Notes: generated by a model from the sequence alone, not told the origin. DNA of 64,000 bases from Acridotheres tristis (GCA_037013685.1 CM072894.1:2420841-2484840); one strand, 5' to 3'; shown: positions 47,401 through 60,202, numbered from the stretch's first letter. Made by a program: numbers and translations.

Positions 47401-48603
47401 TGTTTGGTGCAGAGGGAGCCCGAGTTCCCAGCTGCTCCTTGGCTGGAGAAGCCTCCAACTAAATGAGTGTGTCATTTCCCAGGAAAGGGAATGTTGAAGG
47501 GGGCTGCTTGTTGCTGCTCCAGAAGGGAGGCATGGGGCCAGAATTCCCAGCTATCCAAACCTGGATGAGCTGGAAGAACTCTGCTGATTAGTTTAGGGGT
47601 GCTCAGGTTGTAAACTACAGTTCTGGTCCACTTTTTCTTCCCAATTTCTCGCAAGAAACCTTTCTGAGACAAAGCAGGGGATGCAGCTCCAGTCCATCAC
47701 TTATTGCAAATCCTCCTCCTTTCTGTCAGGATGTGCACTTTGTCACCAAGCTAAGCACAACCAGATGGGGACAACAGCCAAATAGGTCTACATAACATCA
47801 CGAATCTCAACGACCACAGTAAAGAGAAAAAAAAATACAAAAATCACCTGATAAGCCTTCCCCAAACCCCTCTAAGCTCTCCCCACCCACATTATTTCAG
47901 TTGCACTAAAAGACAAATTGGTCTGTACTGAGCATCCTACAAGAAATGCAGCCCCTACCTCGATATCCTGTGTTTTCCAGGTCCTAATTAAGGGACAGCT
48001 CCAGAAAATGGAATTGTAGCCCCAAGGAGCACGTGTGAACACTTGCAACAGGGGTGTCAGTAGCTATGCTAGCACTTGACTCCCCAAAATGCTGTGGAGA
48101 GCATCACTTTTCTCCTCCCAGCTGAATTCATCACAATTCTAAGAGAAAAAACCCACAACAGCCAAGTGGGTAAGCAACAGAATGAACAGTCTCTAGCCAT
48201 TATTAGAAGAAAATACATGAGGGATTTTTAGTGGCAACACCAGTCTTTAAAGATATTGATTATTCAACCTTCTCACAACTGAGTATGACTAATTTGCATC
48301 TGGATTTTTCATGGCTTTCTCTGCATCACTGAGGACAGAGCTTTTCTGTTAAAAGAAGAAAAAAGCCCCATAGCATCTCAAGGAGTTCCATGACTCTGAG
48401 CTAGCAAAAGGAAGAGGAAAACTTAAAAGCATAGCCAGGTACACAACAGGGACAGAAAATGTAACAGCAGGAGAGAGGCCAGCACTGATTCACATTTGAC
48501 TTGCTACTCTGGGAAAAAAATAGGATTATATCATCCTCCTTCTCCAATTCCCAAGGTGATGTGTTAGGAAAATCTCAAACTGGGCGAAGTGTCCACAGTA
48601 AAA
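44482..48603. other. Intergenic, no gene seen
   Basis: Unique sequence. The patch at about 46675-46800 is AT-rich with several TAAT-type homeodomain cores and could be a noncoding conserved element, but nothing in a single sequence proves that. Confidence 0.4.
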
Positions 48604-49146
48604 TCATGGAATCACAGAATGGTTTGAATTGGAAGGGACCTTAAAGTCCCTCCACTTCTACCCCTGCCATGTCCAGGGACACCTCCCACTATCCCATGTT
48701 GCTCCAAGCCCCATCCAGCCTGGCCTTGGACACTTCCAGGGATCCAGGGGCAGCCACAGCTTCTCTGGGCCAGGGCCCCACCACCCTCACAGGGAACAAT
48801 TCCATCCCCATATCCCATCTAACCCTGCCCTCTAACCCATTCCGCCTTGTCCTGTCACCCCAGCCCTTGATCAAAACCCTTTTCCAGCTCTCCTGGAGCC
48901 CCTTTAGGCACTGGGAGGGCTCTGAGCTCTCCCTGGAGCTTTCTCCAGGTGAACACTCCCAGCTCTCCCAGGCTGGCTCCAGCTGTTCCAGCTGTTGGAG
49001 CTGTTGTGACCTCCTCTGGACTCTCTCCAGCAGTTTTACATTCTTCTGGTGCTGGACCCCGGGGCTGGAGACAGCTCTGCAGGTGGGGTCTCACCTGAGC
49101 AGTGTAGAGGGGCACAGTCCCCTCCCTTATCCTGCTGCCCACACTT
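48604..49146 (-). mobile_element. CR1 LINE 3' portion
   Basis: The + strand begins atcatggaatcacagaatgg and continues tttgaattggaagggacctt, ccaagccccatccagcctgg, ctctaacccattccgccttg, ggcactgggagggctctgag, gaacactcccagctctccca, ctggaccccggggctggaga and ggtggggtctcacctgagca. This is the reverse complement of about 540 bp of CR1, the longest minus-oriented copy here. It contains a small tgttccagctgttggagctg expansion. It is not coding-competent. Confidence 0.95.
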
Positions 49147-51490
49147 CTTAAAATGGTAAGTTAAGTATTATTGTGGTTTTTCTCGTATTTTTCAGATGTT
49201 TAAAAAAACCCAACTCTCTAGGATTATTAATGTTTGGGAGGATTTAGAGTCCTCTGTCCCCTCCCACCATTTATCCACCCTGCTTTTACCCAGCAGAGAT
49301 GCCCGAGGCCACCGAGTCAGACCAGGAATTCCTGACCACCAAGGGGTTTGTTGTTTTGGAAACAGCAGCCAATGGCTAGAACAGACATGGAAGACCAGGA
49401 TGAAAAGAGATGATAGATGTGAAGACACTGGAAGCACAACTTGGTTCTGAAAGTCTTTTCTCCTCTGAGCAAACCACGTTCCAAAGATGGTCAGAGCACT
49501 TTCCACATTAGCTCGCACTGAGAACACAGAAAAAAAAAGGGGAAAAAGAATCTTCCAAAGGGAAAAAATATCAGAGGCCTTGATTTAACAACCCTTAGAA
49601 CAGATTAGTCTTCATCTTGCAAACAAATCCCAAGGAAAAACATCAGTTCAATAGGAAAAACCCCCTCCAAAACAGTATTGTTCAGGAAAAACAGCAATTG
49701 AATGTTTTAAGTTGTATTGTTTTCCAGAAAGCTTTGAAATAGAATCAGCTTTGAAACCTTCACAATTCTCATCCAAATTCTTTTCAAGTCCCTTTACAAG
49801 AGTAATTAGGGAAAATCACATTCAGGTCTGCCTTGCATGTGCTTAGATGTGTGTGCAATACAACAGAACGGGGGCAGTCAGAGATATTGGAGGGTTTTTT
49901 CCAGGCAGGATTTTCTGTAGTCTTCATAAGCTCCCGGTAGGATTAGAGGAGACAAAACACTGCCTTCCACAAGCTATACTCTTTTGGATGCAGTTTGATG
50001 TAAAAAAAAAAGCCAAAAACCAAAACAAAACAAAACAAAAAAACACCAAAAACCCTGGGAAATGGCTGTCAAGGGAAATAATGCCAGGGGTGGAGGGTGG
50101 AGAAGAAGATTGCCAAGAGGGCTGCAGTTGTTTCCAGAGAGCAGAGCATGAGTCAGCAGAGTAATTTTTTTTAATATATATATTACAGAGCACAGTGATG
50201 CCCTGAAGACCACAACAGATGAAACCTCTTTACTGTGTGTGTTTCATCAATCAGGCAGCAAGATCTCATTACTTCCTGACAGAGGAACTCCCTGCAAAAA
50301 CAGCTGGGATGCTTAAAAAAAAAATCCACCAAAAAACCCCACAACTTACTTATTTTTTAAGGAGTGCTTTGGCAATCTTTGCCCTTGCCAGTATGAGCAA
50401 CTTCTTCCACCTCCCTATATCTGATTTGTCACTATAATATACAAGAATTTGCTTTTCTCTCTCTCTGACCTTCCAGCTCTGTAGAATTCGTGAGTCCTCA
50501 AGGGCTGTTTTTATTTGCTCTTAAATCCTACTGAAAACTTTCCCTTTTGAAAAACATTCCTGTCTCCTGGTGGCTGGCTATCCTTCCCACCTCCCACAGC
50601 AGCCAGCCCCTTTTACTGCTGTTTACTCCACTTCCTTGGCACCCACACTGCATCCATGCCCACACAGGAGCCAGGAGAGCTGCACCATCCCCAGCCACAC
50701 AGCAGCTCTGCCTCCCTGCGAGGCTGAAAGAGGAACTCAGAGCCCCAAAAGTGATGGGCACACCTCACTCTCACCACTCAAACCCTCTGTGGGGTCAGGT
50801 CCAGGTGCTCCAAGACCCTTCAGTCCAGCAAACATCTCTAAGATCTCATACAACCTACTAAATTTTTTTTTTTTTTTTCTCACAGTGAAGTGATAATTTC
50901 CAGTCCTTCATGCTGAGCAGCCTCGTTGCACCTCCCAAATGTCCAAGTAGAACGTTGGCCACATGGTTACCAACAATTCAGTGTCAGATTAAAGACTGGC
51001 AGCCTCCTGCAAGAAGGGTGGCAGGAAAAGCAAAAACACCTGCATATCAGCAGAAGGAAAACCAACACTGTAAAATGATGAATATAAATTGCAGCTCCTA
51101 GAACATCTCAGTAATCCCTGTTGCTGAGGGGGACACTGGGGACAGTTATTTCCTCCCTCTGCTCCTGGGAGCAGGCAGAATCCAAGGATTAGAGCGTGGC
51201 TCTCACCCTCTGAGAAGAGCTGCATGATGGAGCAGAGATGTTGGGGAATGCTGGTCCTGACACTGCTGAATTAATTCCCCACTGAGCAGCCAGGACAGGT
51301 GTCCTCAAACAGTCCACTTCAGAAAACATCTCAGCTGGGTTGTGTTTCCCATTTTTGCCTCCCCAGGACTGTCTCCAGCCCCTTCTTGCCTTTAGGGCAT
51401 TGTCCAGGGAGATGGACACTTTTTGGGCAGTCAGGGCTGGGGTCAGGGTGAATTCTATTTGTAATGGTGGTGGTGGTGTTTTCATCACTT
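49147..51490. other. Intergenic, no gene seen
   Basis: Unique AT-rich sequence with an imperfect A/CAAAA tract at about 50003-50060 and a T-run at about 50863-50879. There is no recognised gene. Confidence 0.45.
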
Positions 51491-52076
51491 AATTCGTGGT
51501 TTGTCTCAGTCTCTTCTGTCTTCAAGCAGAGCCAGGATTAAAAACACACGAAGGAAACGAGTTTTCTCATGTTCAGGTTTGGTTGTTTATTAATTCTTAT
51601 CTAAAGTTCAGCAACACTTCTAGCCACCAGCTAAAAGTGAGCAAAGTGGAGATTAATCTAGCTGCTACAAGGTCTCTTAAAGCTAAACAGTCCAACAGAG
51701 AATTAACACCTATATTATTTATACTCTTAACCCAATAACCAAACCCCTGTGACCCTCAGTGCAGCACTGACTGTCCAACCAGAAACTACTGCCTGAAACC
51801 ATGAATGAAGAAGAAGGAAGATGAGCACTGAAAGAGACACCACCCAAAATCCTCCATCTTGTCCCATACCTATTACTGTATTATAAAAACCTCAAATTTA
51901 AAACCCTTCACCATGTGAAAGCACACACTTCTATTTAACTACACACTCATGATTTTAACTCCATCACTCAAATTTGGAGCCTTCTCCAAGGCCTCAGGTC
52001 AAAAGCAGTGTTCTCCTGGGGGTCAGTGCCAGAAAGCACAGAAAGCTCAAAAAACCCAGATTTCTGGGATCTAACA
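51491..52076 (-). mobile_element. Endogenous retroviral LTR, family A, copy 3 (solo type)
   Basis: About 585 bp match copy 2 (26506-27078) along their whole length with small indels. On the minus strand it begins TGTTAGATCCCAG, carries AATAAA near its 3' end (+ strand tttatt near 51586) and a U5-like tail. Flanking cactt (51486-51490) and cacta (52075-52079) could be a decayed duplication. Flanks differ from those of the other copies. No internal retroviral genes are visible. Confidence 0.8.
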
Positions 52077-52313
52077 CTATTCATGCTGCAGACAGTCTGC
52101 TGCTCCTTCCCATCCCAGGCATAATTAAAGCTCTTCAGATACAACCAGACTCTCATCAGAATGACCCCCAGCTCTGACACTCTACAAAGGTGACCAAGTC
52201 TAGTCCATCATTTCCCTGGAGCACCAGGAGAAGCTGCCCCTCTACCCCTGCCAGGAGCCTTGGAGCTGCTTTGTCCCAGGTGTCACTTCTCAGTGATGCC
52301 AAAAGAGCATTAC
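52077..52313. other. Short spacer between two LTRs
   Basis: About 240 bp of unique sequence between the family A LTR and the family C LTR. No gene. Confidence 0.5.
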
Positions 52314-52986
52314 TGTTAAAAACAATAGAACTTTTACATAATTGTAGTAAATGGCTCTAATAAACTTTGAAATTAATTGATTCAATTAATAATAATCAGT
52401 CTATGTGAAATAAAAATAGTGTGTTAGTCTTAAATTACTCTTAGCCAGCATTTAGCAAAGTTGTCATAAGGTCCTTTTGGAGCTAGGGGAAAACTACTGA
52501 AACTTTGAGTTTTGATAAACTAACTCCGATATGATTCAATGAACAAAGCCTGGGAGAAGTATATTGTTGAAACTGAGTACAAGGAGTCCAGAATTATGGA
52601 CCACAAGGACATTTTGCAGAAACCAGAAGATAAAGAAAATATTAAGAAAGACTCACTATATGTATGCTGAAAAGTCCCTGCTGGAGGAAAAACACACTAA
52701 AAAATATGGAGTAATTAGCATGAACAGTGAAAGTCAATAACCAATAGAGGCCAGAATATTAGTTAATGAATGATGTAATTTTGAACCAATGAACATGAAT
52801 TTCTTTGTTTTCCAAAAATGTATAAATAAGTGGAAAAGTTTTGTATCAGTGTTCGTGTGGAGGCCAGAATTTTGTTGGCTGCACACACAAACCTTGGCCA
52901 GGAATAAAGTAATGCCTGACTCACTAACACCAGAAAATCAGTGTTAGAAGGTTTTCTTTATCCTGATTTCAGAGGATTTGGTGACA
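52314..52986 (+). mobile_element. Endogenous retroviral LTR, family C, solo type
   Basis: The segment starts TGTTAAAAACA and ends atttggtgaca. A TATA box, tataaataag, lies at 52821-52830 and AATAAA at 52903-52908, about 75 bp apart, followed by an 80-bp U5-like segment. This U3-R-U5 spacing and the GGTGACA end are typical of avian ERV LTRs. It is strongly AT-rich (U3), unlike its flanks. No exact target-site duplication was found, so the ends may be off by a few bases or decayed. Confidence 0.68.
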
Positions 52987-53394
52987 TTATCACGAGTGAT
53001 AACCCAGGCAAGCTTTAGGATAAAGGGAGTGTTTTCCTGTCCCTTCTGCATGAACACATGGATTTCTTGGGCAAGCTTTTATTCTGGAGCAGCTCACCCA
53101 GCCCAGGCTGTGCCTTGCATCTCTCGGAGGATTCCTCCCCACGTCTGTGAAACATCAGAGCTTTCTGTTCAAGCACATGTGGGCTCCTGCCCAGCTCATC
53201 CTCTCCTCTCCCTCATCTCTGAGTAAGGCCAAAGAATTTTCTGCTCTGTTTCTCCTGACTGAAATGGGTTTTGACCCCAGTGCTTTCAGACCCGGGGGCC
53301 TGAATGTGTGACTTCAGCACCCATTTGTATGAAAGCAGCTTGTGGAATCACAGTGAGGAGGTCCAGCCTTGACCCAAAACCTACAGGGGTCAGT
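52987..53394. other. Unique spacer
   Basis: No gene is recognised. A palindromic tatcacgagtgata lies immediately right of the LTR end at about 52988-53001. Confidence 0.45.
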
Positions 53395-53766
53395 GGGAAG
53401 GCACTTGGGGGATGTTGTTGGGCTGTGAAAGGGGTGAAAGCACTGGGCTCAAAAGAAAGCAGTAGGTTGGTTCTGCTCTTGCCATTTGGCTGCTGGGTCC
53501 TTTTGTATTTCACCATTCTGCTTCCCTAAACATCTCCATCATGGTACACAACCCTTTGAAACCTTTGGCTGGAAGGAGTTCAGTCATTAAAACACCAGCT
53601 CAGAATGGAGTTGTGCCACCAAAATCAGTCACCAAATAGTTGTGAGTTATGAAAGTATTGGGAAACTCAGGGTCAATTTGCAACCAGAGCGAACGGGAGG
53701 AAATCTGATGCATAAATAATTTGTCATGAACTCTTCACCCACTGCTCTTCCTGTTAAACCTTCCAT
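53395..53766 (+). repeat. Tandem duplication, copy A (372 bp)
   Basis: The unit starts gggaaggcacttgggggatg and ends tgttaaaccttccat. It recurs immediately downstream at 53767 with about 90% or better identity in the aligned blocks. Shared landmarks include aaagaaagcagtaggttggt, catttggctgctgggtcctt and accagagcgaac. The unit is not related to CR1 or the LTRs in this window. Confidence 0.95.
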
Positions 53767-54179
53767 GGGAAGGCACTTGGGGGATGTTATTGGGCTGTGG
53801 GTGCCCAGTTCAGGGGTGAAAGCACTAGGATCAAAAGAAAGCAGTAGGTTGGTTCTGCTCTTGTCATTTGGCTGCTGGGTCCTTCTGTATTTCACCATTC
53901 TGCTTCCTTAAACATCTCCATCATGGTACAGGACCCTTTGAAACCTTTGGCTGGAGGGAGTTCAGTCATTACAATACCAGCTCAGAATGGAGTTGTGCCA
54001 CCAAAATCAGTTACCAAATAGCTGTGAGTTATGAAAATATTGGGGAACACTTTATGAAATATGAAAGTATTGGGGAAACTCAGGGTCAATTTGCAACCAG
54101 AGCGAACAGGAGGAAATCTGATGCATAAATAATTTGTCATGAACTCTTCACCCTCTGCTCTCCCTTTTAAAGCCTGCAT
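53767..54179 (+). repeat. Tandem duplication, copy B (413 bp)
   Basis: This is the second copy of the 53395 unit. It is longer mainly because of an extra gggtgcccagttcag near 53799 and an internal re-duplication of the atgaaaatattgggga segment near 54031-54077. It ends at ctttaaagcctgcat-like sequence about 54179. The closeness of the copies suggests a recent duplication. Confidence 0.93.
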
Positions 54180-56868
54180 GAGCTAATCAGCAGTTCTGTT
54201 TCTCAGTGAAAGCTGAGTGTGTGTGTGTGCCTTCTGTGGTGTGATGTGATCACCACTAATTGATTTTGGCCGTGGACTCGCTGTGCGTATCTGGGAAGAG
54301 CAATAACTTCGACATGCAATCATCCTGGGCAGTGACCAACACAAGTTGTTCTCCTAAAATCACTGGATACCTTCCTCCATACCTTGTTCCAGCTTAGCTC
54401 ATTGTTTGGGAGACTTTCCCCCACTGCCTTGAAGCACCTGCTCGCTGGAAATGAGGTTTCCTGGCCATTTAACCTTGGATTTCAGGGCTTTGGATATTCC
54501 TGGTGAAATTTTGTATGAATTTTTCTTTGGAAAAGGTAAACTGCTTTTTTAAAAGGACTAGAAAAATCTCTGTAAAACAGGTTCCATGTGGCAGATTTGG
54601 AGGTTATGTAAGAACATTGCTGAGCTGTTTAACACTAGTATGGCTGACACACTAAAAAAATAGCTGGAATCCTCACAGAAAGACAGTTCTCTCCTCTGAT
54701 ACCATGTTTCTTTAGTATTCCCACCCCATTACAGCCCCAAACCTTTCCCTCATCATCAAATACTCTTCTATGTGTGTCCTCCCAAATTTGTCCTAAACCA
54801 GGACAATGTGATCTTTCAGGATCTACTGCTTGCCTTGTTGGACTTGGTCACAAAAGACATTTCACTCACTGCTCTACAAATAACCATCCTCAGCTCATGG
54901 CCTATGCTCATCCATCACCAGATTTTAAGATTTCTCAGGAAGAGTTCCCCACTGGGATCTCTGATGGGAGTGTAAACTGTTGGCCTGAGAACAAGGGTAG
55001 ATAAGCTTACCCAGCTTTTTTTTGTAAATCAGAAGTACTGACTGGGCCTAGATTTATATGAAACCAAAACTCATTTACCAGAAATGATGATTACAACCAA
55101 GATTTGGATTGATTTATAAATCAGTCCAGGTTCCATACCTGCACTGTGGGAGTCTCCTTCATCCTATAGCTGTGCACAAAAAGGCAGCAGTGCCCTTAGC
55201 TCCTCACCACCTGCCTTTTAGCACAGGTTGCTTGCTGATTCCCAAAGGCATTTCCATGCAAAATGCCCCTTTGGCTTAAAGTGACTTCACTAACATACAA
55301 ATGGCTTTGACTAAGAAGGATCAAGGGCAGTTTGTGCTGGAAAAAAGGGAGGATCATCTTTAGGAGGTGCTGCTGTAGCAGGCCAGGCCAGTCAGGTCTT
55401 CAGCTAGAAAAGAGATTTGAATGGACCCTGATGGCAGCTAAGGATATGGCAGAGGATAAGAGGTATCTTAGGAACAGGCAGAGGATAGGAGGCATCATAG
55501 GAACAGGTCCTTTGGAGGTCAAAATGAAGGTCCCCCAAAGCCAGTAACCATATGTAGGAAGAGGAGAGCCTCCAGGATCCCTCCCTCCCACCAGCAGCTC
55601 AGGGACTGCCAGCAGCATGGATGAATGACTCTTCCCAACGCTGAATCCTCTTCCATTTCCCCTCTGACAAGGGGTTTTGGTGTTATCTCCTCCGTGCTGT
55701 GTGTTACTGAAAGCCCTCTCTCATATCCCTTCAGGGCAGCCATTCCTTTACTTGTTTTCTCCTCCATAGCTTTCTATATCCTTCTTGAGGAAGATGAATA
55801 GGACTGCACACAGAATCCTGACCCCAGGGATTTATATAATCACACAGAGTGTTTTCTGTGCTGTTCACCATTTGTCTGTGATAAGTCCTGCCTTTTGGTC
55901 TCTGGTGAGCACTAAGCTGATGTTTGTACAGGCTGATCCACAGTAAACTCTCTGGAGCAGTGATAACTGGGTGTGCTTGAGCTGGGCTCCCTTTCTCCTG
56001 TGTGCTTTACCTTGCATTTGACAAAATACAATCTCACCTGCCATTTTCCCAAACACCCCCCAGTACCAATACATCCTTCTACACCTCTTTGCAGCCAGCT
56101 TTAGCTCTAAATAATCCTCCTGAGTGTTTGGAAAACACTTCTCTGTGAAATCTAAGTGTTTCCTCCTGTCCTTTGTTTGCTTATTACTATAAGTTTGTAA
56201 TTGATGAAAAATCTTTCCCTCCTGGGCAGGGGGCTTGTTAAAAGCCTACTGATTCTGTCAGTCTCAGCTAAGGGTGGTTTGACACTTCAAATAGTTGTTA
56301 TAGATTTGTGAAGTGTGATTTCTCCCTACAAATTCCAGACTAGCTCCTCCCCACTCTATCAGTTTCAACCAAATGCCTACTACTTCTAACATTTCTGCTA
56401 GCCTGTCTGACAGACAAATCAGGATTCCTGCTCTATGGGTCCCAGGAGGTGTTTTAGGAACTGGTGACATATTTACCACACTCCAAACTTCCAGCACAGA
56501 GACTGGTTTAAGCAAGAGGCTTCACACCACAGAAGTGGAGCAGTAGTTTCCTATCGAAGCAACAGCAGAGCTTCTGGGAGAGCAACAACCCTTTTAGCAA
56601 GTTATTGCTGTTGGTTCTCTTGGCTTAGTCTGATCGAGGCTCCATGGGTTAATGAGCCGTGACTCAGCAGGAAAGGAGGCTGCAGTCACATCCCAAAGTT
56701 ACTGAATTTTACTTCACAACAGAATTGGATGAAGAAGACACATTTGTTTCAGCTTTCTGACAGGCAATAAACAGTTTGGAAGGACAATTCTGTTGCTTCA
56801 GTTGTAATCACTGCCCTGGGCTCACATGGTGTTCATATTCAAAGTAGCTGGAAATTGCCCCAAAATAT
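54180..56868. other. Intergenic, no gene seen
   Basis: Unique sequence apart from a possible very old LINE remnant at 55740-56130, where phrases such as acaaaatacaatctcacctg and cattttccc recall ancient CR1/L3-type consensus. The resemblance is too weak to annotate separately. No exon is recognised. Confidence 0.35.
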
Positions 56869-57245
56869 CACAGAATCACAGAATGGTTTGGGTTGGAAGG
56901 GACCTTAAAGCCCATCCAGTTCCACCCCTTCCATGTTCAGGGACACCCCTTCCACTATCCCAGGTTGCTCCAAACCCTGTCCAGCCTGGCCTTGGACACT
57001 TCCAGGGATCCAGGGGCAGCCACAGCTTCTCTGGGCACCCTGTGCCAGGCATCACCACCCTCACAGGGAACAATTCCTTCCCAATATCTGACCTAACCCT
57101 GCCCTCTGGCAGTGAGAAGATGTTCCCCCTCCTCTTGTCACTCCAGCCACTTGTCAAGAATCCCTCTGTAGTCCCTTTAGGCACTGGAAGGGCTCTGAGG
57201 TGTCCCCAGAGCCTTCTCTTCTCCAGGTGAACACTCCCAGCTCTC
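56869..57245 (-). mobile_element. CR1 LINE 3'-end fragment
   Basis: The + strand reads atcacagaatcacagaatgg, tttgggttggaagggacctt, catccagttccaccccttcc, caggttgctccaaaccctgt, cttccagggatccaggggca, ggcactggaagggctctgag and gtgaacactcccagctctcc, the reverse complement of CR1. It is one of the best preserved copies, including a doubled tcacagaa terminal motif. Confidence 0.96.
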
Positions 57246-59059
57246 CAGCTACAAAGAACTTTCAGCCCAAGGACAGGACAGGACAGGCAGAGGGTACAGG
57301 TGTTTTCCAAGGATGGAGGAGCTGTGCACAAATCCTTGTCTTTGATGCAGCGCCTGGATTTCAGACTTACAACCTCAGTCAGTGTGAGAAAATTGTGTCG
57401 TGGTAGGATAAGATGGGACTGAGGCTGCAGGAGTGAGAGGTTAAAAAACCCTTGAACTAGACACAAGCTGAAAGAACTGCTGCCAGGTTAACTCCTAAAA
57501 AATCAACCTCAGCCCAAAGGGCTGAACAGAAATTGGTATATAAGCTAAACCAAGTGCTGATGCAGCCTTTCCCAGGGCAGCACACCCAGCCCTGCTGTGA
57601 CACAAGGCCAGGCTGACATTCCACCATGACTGTCACTGCCATCACATCATTTGTCACCAACCCCATTTGTCCTCCCTTCCTCTGCTTGTCACTTCAAGGG
57701 ACAGAACCTGCAGCACACAGCCTGCAGAGCCCTGCTTTGATCTGTCTCCCATTTGAGCATCCTCCTCTGCAGGCTGGCTCCTGCTCCTGGACAGAAAGCA
57801 CCTCCTCTTTGGGCTCTTACAAGGAAAAAGCTGAATTATCTAGTTCAGACTTTTTGGCAGGCTTTCTATACTCTGCATATACTGTATCTTTCTAGACAGT
57901 GCTTTTGCCCTTTTGTGGTCATTTCAGAACAAACTGAGCTGCCTCCTTCAACATTTTGGTACCTCTGCAAACTTGCCTTTGACCAAACAGATGTTTGGAG
58001 AGAATAAAACTTTGGTGGAATTATTTTAACATATGAGCAGTAAACACTCCCCTTCTCTTTCTGCTTTGCTACTAACTCACATCACAGTTACTCCAGGATT
58101 TTGCTACAGGAAAACACATTTCAGCATCAGACACAACAAATAAGATGCACAACTACAGTCATGGCTGTTGCCTGTGTTAATGGGAGCTCTGCATCTATCC
58201 CACGCTTGGGTCTTTAAAACTTGAGCTGTACAAAAATGTCTGTAGTGAAACATGAAACTAAATGAGACTGACCCAGACTGGGATTTGGTTTTACATGGGA
58301 AAGTCAGGCAAAGTTCACCTAGAGAGTTGTGAAGGTTCATGAACCTTGTGAGTGAGCAAAGGTCCAGTTCTGAACGAGCCCAGACAAACCTTTTCCGGAA
58401 ATTTTAAACAACTGTGCATTTGGGAACAGAGATCCTTTAAAATAAATACTTTTGATAGGAAATCCATTGGAGTGAAACCTGGTGGCTTCAACAATGCTTA
58501 GCATTAATATGTTGAATGAACTGCAAGTTCAAGCTCACACAGAGCCTGGGAAGTGTTAAATGAGTGGGAATGAACCACAGACTCCTTGTTCCTGGGGCTC
58601 CAATTAAAAATGTGTCATTTGCAGCTCTAGAGTTAAGGAGAGGTGTATTTTGCTTTATTGGATACCTGTGCTGTGTATGAAATAAAGATCTCTCTAGATG
58701 GGACCTACACATTTTCAAAGCATATCCTCATTTTCTCCTGAAAAGCCTCTCAGGAACAATTTTTTACTGTAAAGTACCAGTCTGACCTTTCTGCACCTTC
58801 TTTTGGCCATGCTCAGCAAAATACTTCACAAACACCAATGCAATGTAGCTGAGGGGTTCCCTAAATACTGCTGTTAACAGCTGAAAGTCACAATTATTTC
58901 TGAGGAGCACATCCTTAGAGACAGGTCCTCTGACTATCAGTATTATGATACCATGAAATAAAACCTGGGAATTCACCAACGTTACAGAGTTTCCCTGAGG
59001 TAAAGAAATATTCCAGCAACTTGACAGCAGTTAGGGATTTTGTTTTGGGTCATGACTCC

Positions 59060-59099
<40 letters not shown>

Positions 59100-60202
59100 C
59101 AGATTTGGCCAGAGGAAATGGAAAAAGATTTACAGTACAGCTAAAGGCCAGACACCAACTCTATTGACTTATCGTCTGGTATCTAATCTTCAAATTAGAA
59201 AGGAACTGAAGGCACGGCTTCAGACGTTACCACTACCAGGAGAAAAATACAATACCAGTAGTTACCACTACTGGGGGGAAAAAGTACAAGAATGTAGTTT
59301 TTAGAAGTTTTAGAAGCCAGATGGGTAATCCATAGTGTCATTAACACGTGGAACACAAGCTGGTCTGCATGGCCTCTGCTGTCCCTTTCTCTGGGATCTG
59401 AGCAGCAGTGGTGCTGCACAGCTCTGAGCTCCAAAAGGGAGGCACAGTGGTGGTCTTGGCCTCATGACAAGCAGCAGCAGAGGGAAGTGGGTGCCAGGGG
59501 TTGGAGCTCTTTGGGTGATGAACCTACTCTTGATACCCCTGGCTCCTGCCCCACCTGCAACTCTCGCTCCAGAGGTGAATGGAGATGGGCAGGGCAGAGC
59601 AGGGAGCACCTCTGGCAGCTTAAAATCAGAAAGGGGCAAAACGTCACAGCCAGCTTTTTCTTTGTTCAGCAGTAAGAAATGACTCTCCTCCCTAATAAAA
59701 TTCCCCAGCCATCCATCCTGTGTAAAGGAATAAGAATTAAGAGAGGGAATGGTGGTGCACATGCCATAAGCATCACTTCTGTGAGCGCTCTGGTGCCAGA
59801 GCACACGTAATAAAGCTGAATTTCCTGGTGCTGTGCCCTGACTGGAGCACACTGCCCAGACCTTCCTCTTGCTCTTAGCTGAGAGCCAAGTCATTCTATA
59901 GGGTTATTTTGTTAAAAGCGAAGCTATTTGATGTGAAGAGATTTAGCACCAGATTACGGCCACGGCTTTTTCCGGATCAGCGGCAGCAGAGGAAGAGGGC
60001 AGGAGTTGTCTGGTGATTTGAGTTGGATCCTGGAGCTTGGGACACCCAGGTTCAGTCCTTTCAGCAAGCTCCCCACACATCTGGAGATAAGATACCTCTC
60101 CTTCTGTTTGCACTCTGAACCTCACACCTCTCCTCTGCCATAAGGGAAAGCAGGTTTTGACAGAGCTGCTGACTTGGGGAGAATTCCTGGTTTTCATTCC
60201 TC
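57246..60202. other. Intergenic, no gene seen
   Basis: Unique sequence containing the T37 run at 59063-59099 and a small duplicated/palindromic patch at 59224-59290. No recognised exon. Confidence 0.45.
59063..59099 (+). repeat. Poly(T) homopolymer, 37 bases
   Basis: An uninterrupted run of 37 T. Avian CR1 elements do not end in poly(A), and no AATAAA appears on the minus strand just inside the run, so there is no support for a retrocopy tail. Confidence 0.95.

Noticed and set aside
55740..56130. Very old CR1/L3-type LINE remnant
   Set aside because: Only scattered short phrases recall the consensus; too diverged to call by eye. A profile search against LINE families would decide.
57520..58010. 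Possible LTR with tatataagc near 57537 and aataaaac near 58002
   Set aside because: The TATA to AATAAA distance of about 465 bp is too long for an LTR, no TG/CA ends or target-site duplication are visible, and no second copy exists in the window.
59063..59099. T37 run as the poly(A) tail of a minus-strand processed pseudogene
   Set aside because: No AATAAA-equivalent lies just inside the run, no homologous coding sequence follows, and no target-site duplication was found.
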